From positions 201,052 through 265,051 of the forward strand of contig JAHPZH010000006.1 of assembly GCA_019058315.1 (NCBI GenBank): DNA of 64,000 nucleotides, read 5' to 3'. Of this stretch, positions 8,766 through 17,281 are shown piece by piece. The number at the start of each line of letters is the position of its first letter. Positions within the stretch are counted from its first letter, which is position 1. Position numbers and translations under genes: made by a program. The notes under the pieces are model-generated. The model searched no databases. It saw only the letters and a list, made by a program, of their open reading frames with translations, and had not been told where the DNA came from. The DNA is from Candidatus Helarchaeota archaeon (GTDB lineage: Archaea; Asgardarchaeota; Lokiarchaeia; Helarchaeales; RDOG01).

Positions 8766-9086
8766 AAAAAATTGAGCAAATATGAAACTAATAAATATTT
8801 TTGAATCGCTTTTTTGGAAAAAAATTATAATTATTTATTTGAAATCCAATATTATGTTTCTTTTCTTAATAGATTGAATAAACTAAAAATAAATCTTAAT
8901 TAGTCAACTAATTAAAAGTAATATTATTGAATTGAACAAAATATTAAATTTCAAAAAAAAATTGAACAAAAATATAATTATATAGGAAAAAAATTAATTT
9001 TTTTTAATAACTTTATAAAGGAAGTTACAAAATGTTATTAAATACAGAATCTAATCTTTATACGTTCAATTGTTGAAGGTTTACAA
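8766..9086. promoter_or_regulatory. gene-free promoter region with two TGAACA half-sites upstream of the Lrp gene
   Basis: This 321-base AT-rich stretch holds no convincing gene. ATTGAACAAA occurs twice exactly 30 bases apart (TGAACA at 8933-8938 and 8963-8968), and TTTATAAAG near 9012 could be the TATA box of the Lrp gene at 9087. The same half-site appears in the ABC operon promoter and near amtB, so it may be bound by an Lrp-type regulator. Inference from motif recurrence. Confidence 0.45.
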
Positions 9087-9548
9087 TTGGAAAAAGAATA
9101 CGAAATTGATGAATTAGACCGACAAATCATAAGAATATTATCAAATGACTCAAAAACTAATTATCGAGAGATATCTAAAACGTTGGGAACAAGTTTAGGA
9201 ACTGTTCATAACAGAATTAATAACTTAAAAGAAAACAATATAATTAAAAAATTTAGTGTTGATGTTGATACATTTAAACTGGGATATAAGATAACTGCTA
9301 TTATTCTTATGCAAATAGAAGGTAAACATATTCAACAAATAGAAGAAAAGTTATCCAAGGAACCTAATATCTATAATATTTATGATACAACAGGGGAATG
9401 GGATTGTATCATTACCGTTAAATTCAAAAAAATGGAAGATCTAAATGAATTCCTAAAAAAAATTAATAAGATGGATCATATTAAACGAACTATTACATCT
9501 ATTTGTTTAAATGTTATCAAAGAGAATTCATTTCTTCCAACAAAATAA
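9087..9548 (+). CDS. Lrp/AsnC family transcriptional regulator
   Basis: A 153-residue protein with an N-terminal winged helix (L-D-R-Q-I-I-R-I-L-S through the recognition helix G-T-S-L-G-T-V-H-N-R-I) and a C-terminal RAM ligand-binding domain (K-I-T-A-I-I-L-M-Q-I-E-G and Y-D-T-T-G-E-W-D-C-I). Lrp regulators sense amino acids or nitrogen metabolites and bind promoters as dimers or octamers. The start is TTG 9087 after GAAGGT; no ATG lies nearby in frame. A close relative is encoded at 26193. Its own upstream region contains two TGAACA half-sites, consistent with autoregulation. Confidence 0.9.
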   Translation: MEKEYEIDELDRQIIRILSNDSKTNYREISKTLGTSLGTVHNRINNLKENNIIKKFSVDVDTFKLGYKITAIILMQIEGKHIQQIEEKLSKEPNIYNIYDTTGEWDCIITVKFKKMEDLNEFLKKINKMDHIKRTITSICLNVIKENSFLPTK

Positions 9549-9599
9549 ATAAGATTTATTATTGAGTAGTTTTAAGAATTTTTTTTAGGTAAAAATTAA

Positions 9600-10409
9600 A
9601 TGAAAATTAAAAGTTTTGAAGGTTTAGCAACAATTAAATTAATTTTAGCTATTAGTTCTCTTTCTATATCATTATTTCATATTATTATACCAGTCAATAT
9701 TGATCCTTTAATGAGTTTATTTTATTGGGTTGGTGGTGGTGTGTATATTATAACTGATTTATTATTTTTAATTACTATTAAAGATGATAATTTAGATGGA
9801 ATGAATGTTTCATTCATTTTTGATTTAATTATCTGGACAATACTAATGTGGGGTATCATTCGTCATATAATGGATGCAAGTGTGGGTGAAATGGACTATT
9901 ATAGCGAATTTCTAACACCTGAGGGAAGTTATAGTATAATACAAGGATTTTATTTGGCTCAACTTATTTTAATTATTATTTCTTTTTGTTTAGGATTTGG
10001 TATTTCAATAGTAAAAAATTTAAGAGAAATTGGAATATCGAGAAAAATAAAAAGATTTTGTCCTAATTGCCACCAAAAAATCTTTGGGGAAAGTAATTTT
10101 TGTAAAAAATGTGGATTAAATTTCGAGATTTATGAAGTTATAGTATACGATGGTAAATATGATTTAATAGAATGCCCAAAATGTAATGAATTAATTGAAT
10201 ATATAGAAGATTTTTGTCCTAATTGTGAGGTAGCATTAGACCTTTGTGTATTTTGTAAGAAATTTATAAAAGATGAAGATGAAACGATTAAATGTCCAAA
10301 ATGTAATTCAAATTTTCATAAAAATGAATTAATTAAATGGGTTAGAGAAAAAAAAGCATGCCCTTTTTGTTATAAAGATATTAGTCTAGATTTACAAGAA
10401 AAACTATAA
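9600..10409 (+). CDS. membrane protein with two zinc ribbons and a RING-like finger
   Basis: A 269-residue protein. Residues about 10-138 hold four membrane helices with an acidic loop, similar in layout to the protein at 7401. The cytoplasmic tail has three zinc motifs: C154/C157-C168/C171, C192/C195-C206/C209, and a last one with C216/C219, C232/C235, H240 and C254/C257. That last finger, with F-H-K-N-E-L-I-K-W-V-R-E-K-K before C-P-F-C, looks like a RING-H2 finger in which the sixth ligand (normally Cys in F-H-x-x-C) is missing. Prokaryotic RING-like fingers are known; ubiquitin ligase activity is not implied. It follows the Lrp gene by 51 bases on the same strand. Confidence 0.7.
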   Translation: MKIKSFEGLATIKLILAISSLSISLFHIIIPVNIDPLMSLFYWVGGGVYIITDLLFLITIKDDNLDGMNVSFIFDLIIWTILMWGIIRHIMDASVGEMDYYSEFLTPEGSYSIIQGFYLAQLILIIISFCLGFGISIVKNLREIGISRKIKRFCPNCHQKIFGESNFCKKCGLNFEIYEVIVYDGKYDLIECPKCNELIEYIEDFCPNCEVALDLCVFCKKFIKDEDETIKCPKCNSNFHKNELIKWVREKKACPFCYKDISLDLQEKL

Positions 10410-10460
10410 AATAATAAGAATTATTTAAAATATTTGAAATCCTTTGAATTTTTTTTATTT

Positions 10461-10539
10461 GGTGGGTAAAGCCCCATATCAAACTGGAAGTGAATTTTTA
10501 ATTAATATGATAAAAATAATTGGAGCTTTACCTTTCACC
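10461..10539. terminator. large inverted repeat between converging genes
   Basis: GGTAAAGCCCCA at 10465-10476 pairs with TGGAGCTTTACC at 10521-10532 with one mismatch, and an outer GGTG (10461-10464) pairs with CACC (10536-10539) across a three-base bulge. The loop is 44 bases. It lies between the ends of the converging genes at 10409 and 10555, so a two-way terminator or 3'-end structure is the simplest reading; a structured RNA or small mobile-element remnant is also possible. Confidence 0.45.
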
Positions 10540-10554
10540 TAAAAATAACACCTT

Positions 10555-11367
10555 TTAAATTGGTTTTGCAGTATAATAAGCTGCATATGGACGATGAGAT
10601 CCTGGAATTATTTTATAAAATGATTTCTCCCAGATAAATTCTTGATTTATATTAAAAATTTCACAATATTCTTTTATAATCGGTTGCAAAATTTGGTGAT
10701 CTTCTTCTGAAAGTGTGTTTTTGACGGTTCCGATTCCTAAATAATTTTCTGGAACTTCTCCTCTTATATATATCTTTCCACCATGAATACCACTTGCTAA
10801 ATTAGGTGATATAAAATTTTCAAAATTTGAGATTTTTGAATTCTCATATTTGAGACCTAAAGCTATTAAAATCCCACCTGCCATGTATTCTCCAAAAAAT
10901 TCCTTTGCTTTTCCACCAATTACTATTATTGGTATTTGATCCTGGTATTCCTTCATATGTATTCCAATACGATATCCTGCATTTCCTTTTACGAATATTT
11001 TCCCCCCTCTCATTGATAAACCTGCTACATCACGGCAATCTCCTTCCACGATAATTGTTCCACTATTCATTGTGTTTCCTATTTGGTCTTCCGCATTACC
11101 TTTAACTATAATTTTTGGTCCATCCATAAATATTCCTAAATCATTACCAGGGACTCCATGAATCTCTAATTCTATTGGATCTTTTTCAGAACATTCTAAA
11201 CCTGCACCAATGAAGCGTTGACCACAAACATCTAATAATTTAATCAATTTGTGACCATTATTAACTGATTCTTTAATCAAAGAGTTTAACTTCTTGTAAG
11301 ATAATGGAGTTTTGTCTTTTCTAGCATTAATTGTATGCCAATCTGAAATTTTTTTAGTCTCCAGCAT
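10555..11367 (-). CDS. glutamate synthase GXGXG-domain subunit (archaeal GltB3)
   Basis: A 270-residue protein with the beta-helix domain that forms the C-terminal part of large glutamate synthase subunits. The repeated pattern G-N-D-L-G, G-N-A-E-D-Q-I-G-N, G-D-C-R-D-V-A-G and G-N-A-G-Y-R-I-G is the GXGXG fold. In archaea glutamate synthase is commonly split into three proteins; this is the structural third. It overlaps the preceding central-domain gene by 14 bases and is the last gene of the four-gene leftward operon. The family is clear; activity depends on the other two subunits. Confidence 0.9.
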   Translation of the reverse strand: MLETKKISDWHTINARKDKTPLSYKKLNSLIKESVNNGHKLIKLLDVCGQRFIGAGLECSEKDPIELEIHGVPGNDLGIFMDGPKIIVKGNAEDQIGNTMNSGTIIVEGDCRDVAGLSMRGGKIFVKGNAGYRIGIHMKEYQDQIPIIVIGGKAKEFFGEYMAGGILIALGLKYENSKISNFENFISPNLASGIHGGKIYIRGEVPENYLGIGTVKNTLSEEDHQILQPIIKEYCEIFNINQEFIWEKSFYKIIPGSHRPYAAYYTAKPI

Positions 11368-12877
11368 GTTTTACACCTAAAATTTCTGCTATTTTTGGAT
11401 TTGAACCAACATATCTTAATCTATCTCTATTCCCTTTTAGGCTTTCAACTGAATCAATTCCTAAAGCACCTAAGATCTCTCTTAATTCTTCATTCCATGC
11501 TTTAAAAAGATTTGTTATTCGTTTTGCTGAAACATCAACATCTAATCTATGAACTAAATCTGCCCTTTGAGTAGCAATGCCCCATGTACATAAACCTCTA
11601 TGACAACTCTGACAAACTGTACATCCCATTGCAATCAAAACAGGTGTACATACTTGAGCGGCATCTGCCCCCAAAGCTATTATCTTAACTAAATCTGCAG
11701 AATAACGAATACTACCTCCTGCAAATAAAGTGATATTTTGTCTAATACCCTCTTCTCTTAATCTTTGATCTACAGCCGCAATGGCTAGCTCAATAGGAAT
11801 ACCAGCATGATCACGAATTATTCTAGGGGCTGCTCCAGTTCCTCCTCTAAAACCATCTATGGTTATAAAATCTGCGTCTGCTCTGGCGATTCCACTAGAG
11901 ATTGGGGCTACATTATGAACCGCTGCGATCTTAACTCCTACAGGTACTTGATAATCTGTTGTTTCCTTTAAGGCAGCAATTAATTGAGCTAGATCTTCTA
12001 TAGAATAAATGTCATGATGTGGATATGGAGATAAAGCATCAGATCCTTGAGGAATCATTCTTGTTTCGGAAATCATTTTAGAAACTTTTTCTCCAGGAAG
12101 GTGACCACCATGACCTGGCTTTGCTCCTTGACCTATTTTAATTTCTAATGCCGCAACTTCTTTAAGATATCTATTATCTACTCCAAAACGACCGGAAGCA
12201 ACTTCACTGATAACATTATCTTTATATTGAAAGAAATCTTTATGCAATCCTCCTTCTCCAGTACCAGCTAGGGTACCAATTCTTTTTGCAGCTTTCAAAA
12301 TAGAAAGACAAGCATTATAACTAATTGAACCTATCGACATATGCCCAACAATTATTGGTGTCTGAATTTCTATATTTGGAGGATATTCTAAAGCTAGAAC
12401 TACATCTCTTAAGTCAGTTTCAAATTCTAATTGTGATAATTTTTTCCCAACAAATACTTTTGTTTCTACTGGTTCTCTAAGTGGATCTATTGCGGGATTT
12501 GTAACTTGACAAGCATCCATTAATAGATCATCAAATACGTGATGATATGCCAAATCATTTCCTGTCGATGCTAATAATACTCCCCCAGTGCCTGATTGTT
12601 CAAATATTATACGTCTAATTCTATCATTATAATTATAATGAGGTGCATATTGTACATCATTCACTCTTACTGTTATAGCACTTTGAGGGCACATTAAAGC
12701 ACAACGTTGACACATAACACATTCATAATTATCAGCAACAATACGTTCTCCATTAAACGAGAGTGCTCCATAAGAACAATTGATTGTACATCTTTTACAT
12801 AAAATACATCGTTCTCTATCAATATTGACAAGAAATTTTGGAGGTACTCTATGTCTGATGTTAGATTCTAAAGCCAT
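11354..12877 (-). CDS. gltB: glutamate synthase central FMN domain with ferredoxin module (archaeal GltB2)
   Basis: A 507-residue protein. Residues about 22-70 carry two 4Fe-4S ferredoxin motifs (C-I-L-C-K-R-C and C-V-M-C-Q-R-C). The remainder is the TIM-barrel FMN domain, with G-G-T-G-A-A-P, A-G-G-S-I-R and the cluster-binding C-T-V-C-Q-S-C-H-R-G-L-C near the end. It makes glutamate from 2-oxoglutarate and ammonia released by the amidotransferase subunit. No GltD NADPH subunit is encoded here, so electrons must arrive through the ferredoxin module. ATG 12877 with an upstream GGTGAA supports the start. The operon neighbour at 14044 is a plausible electron donor. Confidence 0.93.
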   Translation of the reverse strand: MALESNIRHRVPPKFLVNIDRERCILCKRCTINCSYGALSFNGERIVADNYECVMCQRCALMCPQSAITVRVNDVQYAPHYNYNDRIRRIIFEQSGTGGVLLASTGNDLAYHHVFDDLLMDACQVTNPAIDPLREPVETKVFVGKKLSQLEFETDLRDVVLALEYPPNIEIQTPIIVGHMSIGSISYNACLSILKAAKRIGTLAGTGEGGLHKDFFQYKDNVISEVASGRFGVDNRYLKEVAALEIKIGQGAKPGHGGHLPGEKVSKMISETRMIPQGSDALSPYPHHDIYSIEDLAQLIAALKETTDYQVPVGVKIAAVHNVAPISSGIARADADFITIDGFRGGTGAAPRIIRDHAGIPIELAIAAVDQRLREEGIRQNITLFAGGSIRYSADLVKIIALGADAAQVCTPVLIAMGCTVCQSCHRGLCTWGIATQRADLVHRLDVDVSAKRITNLFKAWNEELREILGALGIDSVESLKGNRDRLRYVGSNPKIAEILGVKHAGD

Positions 12878-12892
12878 ATTTTCACCTATTTA

Positions 12893-14047
12893 TTAACTTC
12901 CTTGAAAATTCATTGGCAATAAATTTCTTTGATTACCAACCGAAATAATCCCTTTACCAAGTTCTGCAATTACGGGTACCCCTGCAGTTGGTTCCCAAAT
13001 TCTTTCTATTCCATTTGCAACATGTTTTATAGCACTTTCTTCACTGCTTATATAAACAATATTTTGATCCTCAGATAGTCCTGCGATTAATGGACGTAAT
13101 TTCTTCCGATCTGTTAATCCAATTATTGAAGGAACAGGTCTATTACAACCCACTAGAATACTGAATGGACCATTTAGCATTGCAGAACCGTAATTGACTC
13201 GTAACAATTTAAAAATATTTTGATATCCATTTGTCATTCTAGTAATTTCGTCATAATAAGGTGGGGCTACAATATTACAAGCCATCAATTTGGATAATCT
13301 ATGCTTTCTTGTTAATAAATCGAATAGATAAGCTACAACTTCAGTGTCTGTTAATAATCTGCATTTATATCCCCACATTTCCAAATATCTTTTATTAGTT
13401 CCATAAGAAGTTATTTCTCCATTGTGCACAACAGAATAATCAAGAATATTAAATGGATGAGCTCCTCCCCACCAACCTGGCGTATTTGTTGGAAAGCGAG
13501 AATGACCTAACCAAAGGTAACCCTTATAACGTTCAATTTGATAAAAATCTGCAATATCAGCTGACCAGCCGTTTCCTTTAAATACGACCATATTTTTACC
13601 ACTAGATAAACAAAAAGCACCATTAATTTCGGAATTTATATACATCACTACATCGACAATGAAATCATCAGGATTACTCATTTTCGGAGAAACATCAATA
13701 AAATATCGCCAAATAATGGGTGCAGGAGAAATATTATTTGATACTGGACATTTTTCATCTTTAATAATGTCCACTACTGTTTTCAAATATTCTTCTACAT
13801 TATTTTTAGCAATTAAATCATCTAATAATAGTTGTATACAGTATAGATCTTGAAGATTAGGCCACACTCCATAAACAGCATAACCACCACCTAATCCATT
13901 TTCTCGATCTTTTAAAACTGACATCATCCTCTTAACTTTTACTCCACTTTCAAGTTTTCCATCAATATTTAAAAAACCTGCAATTCCACATGCATCAAAA
14001 ATTTTATCATCCTTTCGTTCTGGCATATTTGCAAAAGAAATCTTCAT
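12893..14047 (-). CDS. glutamate synthase glutaminase subunit (archaeal GltB1)
   Basis: A 384-residue class II (Ntn) glutamine amidotransferase. The nucleophile is the Cys of D-A-C-G-I-A-G-F (residue 20), preceded by a 19-residue leader that would have to be removed to free the cysteine, as in other glutamate synthases. W-L-G-H-S-R-F-P-T-N and V-V-H-N-G-E-I complete the glutaminase pocket. It hydrolyses glutamine and passes ammonia to the FMN subunit encoded 15 bases downstream. The start ATG overlaps the end of the HdrBC-like gene by 4 bases (ATGA), so the four genes form one translationally coupled operon. Confidence 0.92.
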   Translation of the reverse strand: MKISFANMPERKDDKIFDACGIAGFLNIDGKLESGVKVKRMMSVLKDRENGLGGGYAVYGVWPNLQDLYCIQLLLDDLIAKNNVEEYLKTVVDIIKDEKCPVSNNISPAPIIWRYFIDVSPKMSNPDDFIVDVVMYINSEINGAFCLSSGKNMVVFKGNGWSADIADFYQIERYKGYLWLGHSRFPTNTPGWWGGAHPFNILDYSVVHNGEITSYGTNKRYLEMWGYKCRLLTDTEVVAYLFDLLTRKHRLSKLMACNIVAPPYYDEITRMTNGYQNIFKLLRVNYGSAMLNGPFSILVGCNRPVPSIIGLTDRKKLRPLIAGLSEDQNIVYISSEESAIKHVANGIERIWEPTAGVPVIAELGKGIISVGNQRNLLPMNFQGS

Positions 14048-15372
14048 GTTTCCACATCCGTATCTGATTTTTTATGAATTAATTTTTTCAAATCATCAAT
14101 ACCATCCATTAAATCAATAGAAAGATCTAATTTTTTTCTTTGGCTTAATATCTTTCCAGTTGCTATTCCTTCTTTAAGGAATTTTTTAGATTCTGAAGTA
14201 ATAGATTGAGGTCCATAACCTAATTTTATAGCCAAATTTCTTAATTTTGTAAAAAAATGCGCGAGTCCCATTCTTTGAGGACATTTTTCTAAACAAGAAT
14301 AACAATTTAAGCAGTACCAGATTCCATCGCTTTTAATTGCTTCTTCAATTTTACCATCTATGATTAAATCAACGTATTTAAGGGGATCAAATTCAAGTAT
14401 ACTTACCAAAGAACAATCTTGAGAACAAGCTCTACATTTTGCACAATTTTTTAAAAGATCCAATCTGAAATTTTCAGAATTAATTTGTATTTCTTGTTTA
14501 GGTGTAAAATCGCTTAGTTTAAAGTCAGCTTTAATTTTATGTTGTTTTAATAAATTATCGATTTCATCTATTCCTAAAGCCATTGCTATGATTTCTGATA
14601 GATGAAGAACAGGTATAGAAACTTCAAAATTATTTTTTTGTAATTTAAGTTGCCCAATTTCAAATTGAAGAAAACAATATGGGCATAAAACTGCTATACA
14701 ATCTGCACCTGCGTTTTTAATATTGGATATCTTTTTAGTTATTGATTTAAAAGAATCCATTTCATCAATGAAATTTAGGCTACCACCGCAACACATATCT
14801 TTACCCTCATAATCGACATTTTTAGCTCCTAGTGTCGTCAATATTTTCTCGATTGATCGTGGTCTGCGGTGATCATCGAATTCCACAATATTTGATGGTC
14901 TGATTAAATGACATCCATAATGAGTAGCAATTTTAAGATCGCTTAAATCAAGAGTTACTTGCTGTTCAAGCCTTTTTAAGCCTATATCACGTAGAATTAA
15001 TTCATGAAGATGCTTGATCTTAACTTTTCCTTTGAAATTAAGATCTAATTTATCTAATTCTAGATTAATTTTATTTAATAAATTACTATCTTCTTTTAAT
15101 AATGTTGAGACTTTTCGAAAAGTACTATAACAACCATTACAAATTGTAAATATATCTAGATTTAAACTTTCAGCAATTGCTAAATTCCTAGCTGCTGTTA
15201 AAATCCATAATTCTTCGTTATAACTTTGTAAACCTTGTGGATCTGGACAACATGTGAATTCTTTTGGTTCCCTTAATTTAATATTAAACCTATTTGCTAC
15301 TAACCTCATCGATTTTTCGATATAAGGAAAACGATATGTAATTAAACATCCAGGATAAAAAATCATTTCCAA
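14044..15372 (-). CDS. HdrB-HdrC-type iron-sulfur protein in the glutamate synthase operon
   Basis: A 442-residue fusion. The N-terminal two thirds resemble heterodisulfide reductase subunit B: F-Y-P-G-C near the start, T-C-C-P-D-P, a C-N-G-C, H-Y-G-C-H, C-C-G-G-S and C-P-Y-C, i.e. two CCG-type cysteine domains. The C-terminal third is HdrC-like, with two 4Fe-4S motifs (C-A-K-C-R-A-C-S-Q-D-C and C-L-N-C-Y-S-C-L-E-K-C-P). HdrB/C proteins move electrons to or from disulfides or protein partners. Here it is the first gene of the glutamate synthase operon, overlapping gltB1 by 4 bases, and no GltD is present. Electron delivery to glutamate synthase is inferred from position. Confidence 0.85.
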   Translation of the reverse strand: MEMIFYPGCLITYRFPYIEKSMRLVANRFNIKLREPKEFTCCPDPQGLQSYNEELWILTAARNLAIAESLNLDIFTICNGCYSTFRKVSTLLKEDSNLLNKINLELDKLDLNFKGKVKIKHLHELILRDIGLKRLEQQVTLDLSDLKIATHYGCHLIRPSNIVEFDDHRRPRSIEKILTTLGAKNVDYEGKDMCCGGSLNFIDEMDSFKSITKKISNIKNAGADCIAVLCPYCFLQFEIGQLKLQKNNFEVSIPVLHLSEIIAMALGIDEIDNLLKQHKIKADFKLSDFTPKQEIQINSENFRLDLLKNCAKCRACSQDCSLVSILEFDPLKYVDLIIDGKIEEAIKSDGIWYCLNCYSCLEKCPQRMGLAHFFTKLRNLAIKLGYGPQSITSESKKFLKEGIATGKILSQRKKLDLSIDLMDGIDDLKKLIHKKSDTDVET

Positions 15373-15475
15373 TATATATTGCTTCCAGTTTAATTGATCA
15401 TAGTTATTACGAGAAACTTCAAATAATAATCTTTTTCGTCATTTTTGATACCTTTTTACTTAAAAATAATATTTT

Positions 15476-15550
15476 ATTTTGTATATTAAGTCGGTTAACT
15501 TAGATAAATGTGACAATATATTAGGCAAAAAATACCATAATATACAAAAT
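15476..15550. promoter_or_regulatory. perfect 13-bp inverted repeat in the divergent glutamate synthase / glnA promoter
   Basis: ATTTTGTATATTA at 15476-15488 and its exact reverse complement at 15538-15550 are 49 bases apart, midway in the 421-base gap between the leftward glutamate synthase operon and the rightward glnA. Each arm contains a TATATTA-like core, so the arms could be the two divergent TATA elements, the sites of a nitrogen regulator, or both. The rest of the gap is AT-rich without a gene. Confidence 0.5.
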
Positions 15551-15793
15551 TAATGATGACAATAATCAATTCTTTACATAATATTATTTTGTAAAATTTC
15601 CTCTTTACTTTTTGATAAATATGCTACTTTATGATATAAATAGTGACACTATGCCTCAAATAAAATTAATAAATGATAAATAATAACTTAATATTAAACA
15701 TAAAAAAAAGTGAACAAAAGAATTAAAAACTATTATATTACTGAACATATATTCAAAAGAATTAAGAAAAACAATAAAGTTAGGTGTTTGAAA

Positions 15794-17257
15794 ATGCAAA
15801 TAATTGAGACTGTTGAATCGATTAAGAAAAAACTAACAGATAATAATATAAATTGGGTACTTTGTGCAATGACCGATATCCGAGGGATTTTCCAAAGTTT
15901 CAGCTCACCTGTTGAAAAATTTTTAGAAGATGATCAATATTTTGAAACAGGAATAGGATTTGATGGCTCTTCAATTCGAGGTTTTAAATCAATTGATGAA
16001 AGTGATATGATATTCTTCCCAGATCCAAATGGTGTTTATATACTTCCTTGGGTGAATGGAGAAACTAGAAGTGCTGTAATAATTGGAGATATTAGAGAAC
16101 CATTTGGAAGTGATCAGGCATCAGATGTGGATCCAAGAGGTTTTGTGTCAAAAAATGCAGTAAAATTAGCAAAAAGTATGGGATATACATCATACTTTGG
16201 ACCAGAGATTGAATTCTTTGTATTTAAGTCAATAAATCCATCAAAACTACAATATGACTATTTTGTTTCGCCTAATGGCGGTTCTTCGGATAGCTGGGGA
16301 CCACCCCGAATAGTACCAGAGTCACCTGATGCGACACCAGGTGGTTATATTCTGCGACCTAAGGAAGCATATTTTAGAAACCCTCCTGAAGATACAACGC
16401 ATGATTTTAGAAATGATTTTGCAAATGCATTGATAAAAATGGGATATCAAATTGAAATGTCTCACCATGAAGTTGCTTCACATGGTCAAGTTGAGATCAA
16501 TTTCAAATATGGTGATTTAGTTCAAACAGCGGATCGTGTCCAAATTTATAAATTTGCGGCTAGAAATATAGCAAAAAAATACGGTTGGATAGCTACATTT
16601 ATGCCTAAACCAATTTATCTCGATAATGCGAGTGGTATGCATGTTCACAACTCTCTTTTCAACAATGGAACAAATGTATTCTATGATCCTAATGATAATT
16701 ATGCAGAGATAAGCCAAGAATGTCGATATTATATTGGTGGGTTATTAGAACACGCAAAAGCTTTGACAGCTCTTTGTTGTCCTACAGTAAATTCTTACAA
16801 GAGATTAGTTCCAGGATTTGAAGCACCAATAAATGTAATGTACAGTAGAAGAAATAGGTCTGCTCTGGTGAGAATTCCTGTCTATCTAAAGGGTGAAAAA
16901 TATCAAAAAAGGAAAAGAGTTGAATATAGAGGTGTAGACCCATCTACTAATTCCTATCTAGCCTTTGCTGCTATTTTGACAGCAGGTTTGGATGGCATCA
17001 AGAAGAAAATTGATCCTGGAGATCCTGTAGATGAAGATGTGTACGAAATGACTACTGAAGAAAAAAATGCACATGGAGTAAACCAACTGCCTACAACTCT
17101 TAAAGATGCATTGGATGAGTTGTCAACAGACGAAGTTCTACAAAAAGCATTAGGTAGTCACGTCTATGATGCTTTTATAGACTATAAAACAAACGAATGG
17201 AATCAATTTTGTCTCTATGTTACTCCTTGGGAAATAATGAAATACTTGGATTACTAA
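15794..17257 (+). CDS. glnA: glutamine synthetase, type I
   Basis: A 487-residue glutamine synthetase that condenses glutamate and ammonia using ATP. The N-terminal beta-grasp (V-L-C-A-M-T-D-I-R-G) is followed by G-F-D-G-S-S-I-R-G-F, the metal-binding P-E-I-E-F-F-V-F, the ammonia-site H-H-E-V-A-S-H-G-Q-V-E, and N-S-Y-K-R-L-V-P-G-F-E-A-P. No N-L-Y-x-L-P adenylylation motif is visible. ATG 15794 is chosen because AGGTG lies 7 bases before it; an upstream GTG at 15710 in the same frame adds a basic stretch foreign to the family. Divergent from the glutamate synthase operon across a shared control region. Confidence 0.95.
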   Translation: MQIIETVESIKKKLTDNNINWVLCAMTDIRGIFQSFSSPVEKFLEDDQYFETGIGFDGSSIRGFKSIDESDMIFFPDPNGVYILPWVNGETRSAVIIGDIREPFGSDQASDVDPRGFVSKNAVKLAKSMGYTSYFGPEIEFFVFKSINPSKLQYDYFVSPNGGSSDSWGPPRIVPESPDATPGGYILRPKEAYFRNPPEDTTHDFRNDFANALIKMGYQIEMSHHEVASHGQVEINFKYGDLVQTADRVQIYKFAARNIAKKYGWIATFMPKPIYLDNASGMHVHNSLFNNGTNVFYDPNDNYAEISQECRYYIGGLLEHAKALTALCCPTVNSYKRLVPGFEAPINVMYSRRNRSALVRIPVYLKGEKYQKRKRVEYRGVDPSTNSYLAFAAILTAGLDGIKKKIDPGDPVDEDVYEMTTEEKNAHGVNQLPTTLKDALDELSTDEVLQKALGSHVYDAFIDYKTNEWNQFCLYVTPWEIMKYLDY

Positions 17258-17261
17258 TTTC

Positions 17262-17271
17262 TTTTTTTTTT
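17262..17271 (+). terminator. T-run terminator after glnA
   Basis: A run of ten T starts four bases after the glnA stop, typical of archaeal intrinsic termination. It overlaps the leader of the next gene, so read-through is possible. Confidence 0.5.
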
Positions 17272-17281
17272 CGGTTGATTG

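Noticed and set aside
8782..8877. 31-codon hydrophobic frame from ATG near 8782
   Set aside because: AT-rich region yields such frames by chance; no good ribosome-binding site and no conserved feature.
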